DNA from: Sternotherus odoratus
Lineage: Eukaryota > Chordata > Testudines > Kinosternidae
DNA length: 64,000 bases
Direction of reading: 5' to 3'
NCBI GenBank assembly: GCA_032164245.1
Contig: JAVMKO010000002.1
Coordinates: 93,757,340 to 93,821,339, forward strand
The position numbers were made by a program, and so were the translations under genes. Positions 57,003 through 64,000 of this stretch are shown here, piece after piece (positions within the stretch are counted from its first letter, which is position 1; every line of letters starts with the position of its first letter). The notes below the pieces were generated by a model. It was not told where the DNA came from. It saw only the letters and a list, made by a program, of their open reading frames with translations, and did not search any database.

Positions 57003-58861
57003 CTGCTTCTATCTTTCCTCATAGGAAAGACTTGCTTGTTTTATGGAGCAGCATCTTTCTGTCAGAGCACTGGAGGCATGGAGGTAGCGTAGGTGTTGCT
57101 GGCCATGGCTTGAGTCACATGCCATAGGATAGTCACACACTGCTGTACAGAGAAGTGTGAGTAGGACTTTCGGTGTCCCTTGCCTGCTCTCTGACGTCAC
57201 CAGCCCGCACCGTGTCAGAGTTCTGAGGATGCCCACACTGCTGTTCTAGACGTTCTGCTCTTCACAAGGCTGCATCTGTAATGTTGCTCCAGCCCTGGTC
57301 TAACCAGTGTGCATTCGGTGCAGACACACGGATGCCCCCCCATTTCAGGCTCCCTCCCCAACCACTGGACAAAAACAACCCCCCCAAACTGAGTGGTGCT
57401 GCGACCCCCCAGCACCAGCTCACAACACCACTCGTTCACATTCAGCCCAGCTGCTTCCTCCATGACGGAAGAGCGGCTGGGCCAAACCTGAGTGGTGCGG
57501 GGGCCACGTGAATGGGGGGGGGGGATGATGGGAGTGAACAGAGTTGGGTGGCCAGGACTGGGAGGAGCCACCCTAGCTCTGGATGGGAGAAGAATGGCAA
57601 GGAAGAGGTCCCAGGGGCAATGGGCGAGGGACTGGGATCAAGTTGTCTGTGGTCTATGGGGTGAGCTGGATATTGGGGGCTGTGGCCAGTGGTATGGAGC
57701 AGGAGGTATTTCAGGTTGGTTGTGAGGTTAGTGAGGGCTGGTAAAAAGTTGTTGGGACATATGGGGGGAAGAAGGGACATTCCAGGGTCTGTGGTGGAGG
57801 GGGGTGCTTTAAGGAATTCAGGGACTCCCCCCAATGCTCCATTTGCTCTACTCTTTTGTAGGATGAAATGTGATGTGACTTCAGAATTGTTGATTCCAAA
57901 AAAGGGGCTCCCATGTTTCCATCTCTGTGCACTGGGAGCCTGTAAAATGAGGGAATTTTAAGGAGAGAGTGTATCATGCTCCACTTGATTCCCACCCTGG
58001 GGAAACATCTCTACAGGGCTCGGTCTGGTTTAGGTTTGTGGACCTGAAGAAAATGGGCAGAGGCAGGCTAAGGGTGGAAGCGAACAGGTGGACAAACTGG
58101 CTCCCAAATCTGCACAGGAAAATCAGCAGAAGTTAAAACAGCCTGAGGCGCTATTAACTTGTGCTGCTTCCCACACTGCAGGCAGGAACCCTCCTTTGTA
58201 GGGTGAGGATCAGGGGGTTAGTTGTGATCAGTGGCGCACCTGGAAGCATGCTTTTTGGAGGAAGTGTGCTTTTTGGAGCAGGAACTGGTGGGGCCAGCCA
58301 GCGGAACAGAGCTGAGAGTCATTATGTGAGAGAAGAATTCTGAGGAAACCCTGTAGGACTGATTCACTGTACCCCTCTGGTGGCACAAAACAAGAGGCTC
58401 TGGCCCATGATGAATACCACTGTATGCTCTCTCCTTTGGTTAACTGAGTGTTGCTCCCACCATCCATACCACTTTAAGGAGAACAAACAAATGGCAGAGT
58501 GCAGCTAGGCAACCACATGTAGAATTAATCAGTTATTTAAAAAACAGCTACCGAAGGATTAATCAATGAGCAACACATACGGCCCCCAAAGGACTAATTA
58601 AAAAGTAATTCCAACAAACGGTATGAAATTCCAGACTGTAGAGTTCAAACAGCTGTTAGGCTAAATCTTTTGTACGAGGTCACTTTGATCTATGCCATAA
58701 ATGCGAGCAATTAATCTTTGGCTTCTGCTGCTTTTTAAAGATGATGATGGTGAGGTGCCTCTGCCGTTTGGGTGGAATTAATGCTTAGATAACACACCTT
58801 ACAGGACATGATTGCCTTTTCTTAACAATTATTGGAGCACTTTTAGATTTCTTCTATAATC

Positions 58862-58990
58862 TATTTTAAAGAAGTAACTTCTATACTTTATAGTTAGTCT
58901 TTAAGGTGCCACTGTACCTTAAACCACTCTTTGTTACCTCTGCTATTCCAGACTAACACGGCTACCTCTCTGATTCTTATTTTAAAGAAG
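58862..58990 (+). mobile_element. Retroposon copy, 5'-truncated, in CD83 intron 2
   Basis: The body at 58875-58977 is flanked by a perfect 13-bp duplication, TATTTTAAAGAAG (58862-58874, 58978-58990). It holds only the family's 3' part, from TAGTTAGTCTTTAAGGTGCC to CACGGCTACCTCTCTGATTC. A 15-bp change (TGTACCTTAAACCAC replacing the usual ACAGGAC) lies inside. The hammerhead-like core is upstream of the truncation point, so it is absent. 5' truncation with an intact 3' end is the usual outcome of target-primed reverse transcription. Confidence 0.85.
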
Positions 58991-61900
58991 ATATTTTAGA
59001 ACAGCAGAGTTTTCAAGTTTTATCTTTAAAAACCCGTATTAAAAAAGTGGTGTTGCCAATCTAATAATAATATTCTAGTGCAAAAATCCAAATAAATATA
59101 ATATGGGTGTACTAAGTAGTGCAACTATATCCAATGTGCTAAAGTCTCAATCCTGCACATGAGTATACATATACTGTACTTGGCATGCATGAATAGGCCG
59201 CTGAAGTCAATCGAGCTCCTTGTGTGTAAAGTTAGACACGTGTGTAAGTGTTCATAGGCTCAGGGCCTAAGTCTTTCAGCTCAAGTGCAAGGGTTTTTAT
59301 TCAAAAATACTTGCAGTAGCGGGGCCTAGTGGATCAGGCACTGGGCAGAGTGCCACGAGCTCCTCGATGTTATTCCTGGCTCTGTCACAGATTGGCTGGG
59401 TGGTGTTGGGTATGTTCCTGAAATTACACTTCTCATAACTGGAACCTGCAGAAGGGTGATCTGATCTTCCTGGGATGCTGAGCAGCCACAAGTACAGACA
59501 AGTCCTCCGGAGGTGCCGGTGTTCAGCATCTGTACACTCAGGACACTTTGATTTAAGTGCCTAAAACTGTAGGGAGTGAACTATGGAAATTGTGGCTTTG
59601 ATCTCTCCATGTCTCATCTATAAAACAAAAGTGCGGATAATAAAACTTTATTCACCTACCTCCTAGGGCTCTTGTTTGTATAGAAATTTGAACATGTGAA
59701 GCATTTGTAAGGGCTAAGAGCCATTCCTTTACTTTTAGTTAATTTTAAACAGGACATGAAGATATATAAATTAAATTCTAGTGGATATTTGGCTGTTTTA
59801 TTTGTACTTTAGCTAGGAAAAAGCTGATCTAAAAGTAAGTTTTGGTAAAAGGGGAAAAGCTTTTATTTAGCTGGGGTGTGTGTGGGGGGGGAATCTTAAC
59901 ACTAGCTCTTTCTTGTAAAATGTAAAAATGAGGCAAAGTGCTTTGGAGAAGTATCCAGAATATATATCTGATAACATATTTAAGTTTGTTTTTGTCTGAT
60001 GCGTTTACATAAACACGGAGGGTCCGTTTCTTAAACACCCCCCCCCCCCCCCCAGTTATACCCAACTAGAGCTGAGCAAAAAATTTCCATCAAAATTCTG
60101 GAAAAATAACATTTTTACTACAATGATTTTTTTTTGCTTGAAAAACAATTATTTCCCTTGAAAAATTCTAAATTAAAAATTTCAAGTTTTATATAAGAAT
60201 TTAATTGCAGTTAGAAAAAACCCACACTTTCACTTTATCTTTAAAAATATTTTACACTGGGAAAAGGAGAAAAAAAGTAAGAGAAAATGGAATTTTTCTC
60301 CCAGTAAAAGGAAATCTTTCAAAATGTCAAAAAAAAATTAAAAGATTTAATGGCAAATTTCAAATTAAACACAATTTTTTTAATTTTGCGGGGAGTTAAG
60401 TTTCACAAAATATACTTAAGTTTCCTAGATGAGTTCAGGACTCAGTTGTGAGTTGTGCCACCTGGGCATGACACTGGGTTGTTTTTGGCGGGGTTGAGAA
60501 GGGTAGTCTAGGGAGAGCAGCGGGGGAGGGTGTGTGTGCAAAGAATACCTTCCCTTCTCCACATCTGGGCAATGTGTGATGGGGGGGGGGGGGGAGCAGA
60601 ACAATGGCCCATCCTCATCCCAGTGCCCTTTGTGTGCTACATGCTCTTGGGACATAGGGATAGAGAAGTCCCTGTGTTTCACCCGGGTGTGAGGGTTGAA
60701 TCCAATCCTTTCATCTTTCCTCCCCAGACACACTGCGCACCATCATAAGGCCCAGGGGCACAGTGAGTTTGCCTGGGTGTAACTGAGAGCAGAATACACT
60801 GTCACATGTAACTCTCATCATGAAGTTAATTTACTGTAGTAAATTTAGGGTAATAAATGCAGAGCCCTACATAATAGTTCTCTTCACTAAGCGCTAGATT
60901 CTGCCAGGGGTAGAGTTCTCCAATGGCTTTTTAAGAACTTTGCTGGGTTGACCAGACTACACATGGGCCAGAATCTGTGATCAATACTCACACTGAGTAA
61001 TACTTTAAAATCAGTGGGACTACTCACCATCAATAAGCTTGGGGGGGGGGGGGGAGAAGGGGGCAGACTCTGGCTCAAGTTAGGTAAAGCACAGTAGCAG
61101 CAGAATAATCTTATTTTATATGCTGCCCCTCCACTAATAAGCCTAAGCACTCAATGGGAAAAAACATTCCTTCCCCATTCTGTCCTTGATCTTTGTGGCA
61201 AAAGTTTGTAAGAACCCAGTTAGTGCCAGCTGGCCATGAAGGTGTTTTTGTGACACCAACATTTATCCTCTACGACGGTAGTCCCAGTTTAGTTCCAGCT
61301 CATTCTGCATTGGCCACTGGATACTACACACCTGACATTTGAAAATAAATTCCTCCTCATAATATTAAAAAATTAATTTATTTAACAGTGAAAAAATTCA
61401 AGTTTGTTTATTATTCATAGTGAATTTTTAAATGAAACCATTTCCCCAAATGATCCTACATTCAGAAAAATAATACATTAATAGTAATACCCTACCTTCA
61501 TTATGACATCAGCTTTGGAGCAATATCATGTTGCATGTAATAAAAACCTGTTCTTATGATGAAGGGATATTATATTGTCAATTTAATGTAGCTAGGGGCC
61601 AAGGTACCATCTTGCTTAAGGAAAGTACTATGCAAGTTAGCCATTTGATGAGACTGGAGGGTTTATGTTAACTGAATAGCCATTTTCTTTCAAACCTATT
61701 TGAGAAAATTAAGTTTAGCTAATTATTTTTGCCAAAGTGCAGGGAGTTGTGTGTAGGCCCTCTGCATTAGGTGAATTTCACTCATGGTTAATGTTAGCTA
61801 AGTTAGATGACGTTATAGTTTGTTTTAGAAAGAACAGCTAAAAAAACCATTTTCTATCTGTGATCTAGAGATCAATTCTTTTCCCATACTGTACCTGTTT

Positions 61901-62324
61901 TGGTTTGCTGAAAGAGAGTCTATTACAGAATATTTGCTGAAAGTGTATTTAAAGTTTAGAATCACAATTATTCCAGTCAGAGAACAGAAACACATTATGT
62001 AACCTATATGTTCAATCAATTTTTGGATATCAAATATTCACAAATAACACCTTGTAAACCAGCTACAGAGCTGTTTGTACAAATTATTCATCAAATAAAT
62101 TTAAATAGTGCATACATTTGAGAATATGGCAATCTGTATGGATAATTCATAGACAGAAAAAATACAACATTTTGTTAGTAAATTATTCATTACAAATTAC
62201 TTACCCAGCTCTATTAACTACAAATTACTGTAAGGAACTAATTTTTTGGGGCAAAGTACTCTTTACATTGTGTTTTTTTTTCTTGGCTATCTCCAGAGAA
62301 GACAAAAGGCCTCAAATTTTGCTG

Positions 62325-62397
62325 TCAGTTAAACTGGTGTAATGCCTTAATAATTCCATAAAAATAATGGAATTAGTAAAGATTTACACCAGTGTAA
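62325..62397. repeat. Palindromic old dispersed repeat
   Basis: CAGTTAAACTGGTGTAATGCC with AATAATTCCAT faces ATGGAATTAGTAAAGATTTACACCAGTGTAAG. These arms of about 30 bp recall a common sauropsid palindromic repeat with an ACTGGTGTAAAT end. The copy is diverged, and no target duplication is visible. Confidence 0.5.
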
Positions 62398-62455
62398 GAA
62401 AGTAAAAATGTGCACCAGAGAATTATTTTAAAGAGGTAAGAAGTCTTGCAGCTCT

Positions 62456-62485
62456 TAGGCCCTGTCTACACAGTCATGTTTATGA
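62456..62485. mobile_element. TCTACAC-type MITE, left-end fragment
   Basis: TTAGGCCCTGTCTACACAG has the wording of this family's left end. The following 150 bp are not recognisably mirrored, so only a fragment is called. Confidence 0.4.
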
Positions 62486-64000
62486 ACAGTGTTTAAGTAC
62501 AGTTCTTACTGAATAGTGCTTAAACATGGTATGAATAGTGCCAAGATACATGAAAAACCATTTTTAAAAAACGGATCTACTCTAGAACATCTAAAGATGT
62601 TCAACCGCAGTAGGTGGAGCCTAAGAAACCAAGTACAGAAAGGGACCCAAATGCAATGTATCAGAGAAGCAAAGATTTAAAATGATTTGCAGAAACAAAA
62701 TTTTGGTCAACCAAGTTTGATATATGCCCTGGAGAAAAGATAACCTTTCCTTTTCATGAGCCATTGATTTGTATTTATGTGCTGATTCATGTTGTAATTG
62801 GGTTGATTCTGCAGTTTTTGTCTTCCATCCTATTTCCCCACTTGTAAAGTGAGCACTAAATTTTATTTTGTTAGGACTAGAATTTGGGGAAAAAATGCAC
62901 CCAGCTTCATGAGTGAATCCCCATGTGTTGATTGACTCTTACCCCAGCATTTAAAGTAGTGTGTTTTTCCTCATTGCCATCAAGGTGATGAACAACAACA
63001 AAGAACAAGCTGTCTGGGTGGTTCTGAAAAGTTGGAAGCCTGTCAGAAATGTTGCCCCCAGACCAAAGTAAATATAACAATAAAAATAAACTCAAAACCT
63101 TTCGTTGTTTAATTTTTTAATGGGTTATTTCAAGCGGACAGGCAGAAGAACACTGCCTGCAGGTCCGTTTCCCAGCAAAATTCTTGCTTCAATAATTCTC
63201 AGCAGCCAGCATGATAATGAGTCAATTTTTATGTAAATAAGTTTGACATCATATATTTCTATGAGTTCCAGCATGATTCATAATCTGTCTTTTGGTTTTG
63301 AAACCTGGTAAAGGAATTACAAGAAAAAGTGTTATAGGTAAAGCCCAACTTTCTTTCATGATCCTAAGTGCTTATCAAGAACAGTCAATGCTATGTAGGT
63401 CTATCAACAGCGGTAGCTCTACAACAAGGGATTGAACTGAAACATAAATCTAGGCAAAAAACATTTTGAGGCTGATTAAAGAAGAAAGAACACAATGGTT
63501 TGTACACGTGTGGATTGCAGCCACTTACAGTGTCCCACATCAACATCCGCTGACTGTATGTAGAATTAATTAGATATACCCCATGTCATCCACCTTATGA
63601 TGTGCAGTTGTGGCATCACCTGGATAAAATTTGGCATGAATTAGCATTGGATTATCATGGGAACCTGATTTGGTAAATGTTCTCTCTAGCAAAAGGTTGC
63701 TAAGTATCATGGGAGGAGGCAAAATGATGAAGTACATTTTGGTGACTTTAATTAGGTTTGGGAAAAAATAAGTTAGTGGTAACATGTAGACGTGTTTAAG
63801 AGACAACATGACTGCTGCCTTGACTCTGAATATTTGGTTGCCTTTATTTTTAATGACTGTGGGCTATGCAGAGAGACTATTCAAATCCTTAAATTTCTTC
63901 AGATGTTTTTCTGCTAATTTTATAATTAAAGAGGATTTTACCATATATATAAAATAAAGACTGCAAAGGGAAATTATTTAGTTAAAACAACTGAGGAGAA

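Larger units (their letters stand above)
56831..64000 (+). other. CD83: CD83 intron 2 (open to the window end)
   Basis: From the donor at 56831 onward no segment encodes the expected third-exon features (a serine/glycine-rich loop followed by a Y-x-C motif) next to a splice acceptor. The remaining 7.2 kb is therefore read as intron. It holds a small MITE, a retroposon copy near 58.9 kb, G and C homopolymers (57518, 60039, 60588, 61050), and a palindromic old repeat at 62325-62397. Frames in 57.2-57.9 kb lie on both strands, overlap, and have no signature. Confidence 0.6.

Noticed and set aside
56564..57127. 187-codon frame as a full protein
   Set aside because: Only the part up to 56830 is coding by homology to CD83; a consensus donor follows and the rest reads through intron and a MITE.
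1..64000. CRISPR array, bacterial operon or phage-like system
   Set aside because: No regularly spaced repeats with unique spacers, no dense gene packing and no ribosome-binding sites; the sequence is vertebrate in every respect.

Overview
This looks like vertebrate nuclear DNA, most likely from a turtle. The evidence for a sauropsid is CR1 LINE fragments, a tRNA-Lys-like SINE of the kind known from cryptodiran turtles, a dense load of non-autonomous hAT and other DNA transposons, MIR-like tails, and one exon whose protein matches tetrapod CD83. No bacterial gene organisation is present, and almost all short open frames are chance frames in AT-rich spacer or in GC-rich repeat arrays.

The only host gene I can support is the 5' part of CD83 on the plus strand near 56.3-56.8 kb. 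It comprises a putative promoter with a kappaB site, a possible first exon, and an exon encoding the start of the Ig V-type domain with a clear splice donor. The rest of the gene (remaining Ig domain, membrane segment, tail) must lie beyond 64 kb. Upstream, 56 kb appears to be intergenic spacer filled with transposon remains.

Layout: 0-10 kb holds hAT elements, a first copy of a retroposon with a hammerhead-like motif, an 82-bp minisatellite and a palindromic MITE. 10.2-10.55 kb holds a foldback transposon made of nested hairpins. 10.5-20 kb is mostly unique sequence with short tandem duplications, an old split repeat and a 663-bp hAT element. 20-30 kb is mostly unique with two MITE copies. 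30.9-31.3 kb is a large palindrome built from two inverted copies of the hammerhead-containing repeat. 31.7-33.1 kb is a CR1 tail interrupted by a hAT. 34.6-39.6 kb holds CR1, hAT and two 1.2-kb LTR-like copies, one of which sits inside a CR1 tail. 40-54 kb holds MITEs, hATs, a CR1 reverse-transcriptase remnant, a SINE with a hAT inside it, a Tigger-like element and a hAT carrying a large G-rich minisatellite. 55.8-56.1 kb is a palindromic MITE just upstream of CD83, and another small MITE lies in its intron.

The most interesting signal is the repeat family at 3.5, 15.1, 30.9-31.3, 39.5 and 58.9 kb. Four of the five copies are flanked by perfect 12-13 bp target duplications, one insertion is an inverted pair, and most carry a stem and core resembling a hammerhead ribozyme (CTGATGA, a paired stem II, GAAA). 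That combination points to a Penelope-like retroelement terminal repeat. All family names here come from pattern recognition without any database search.
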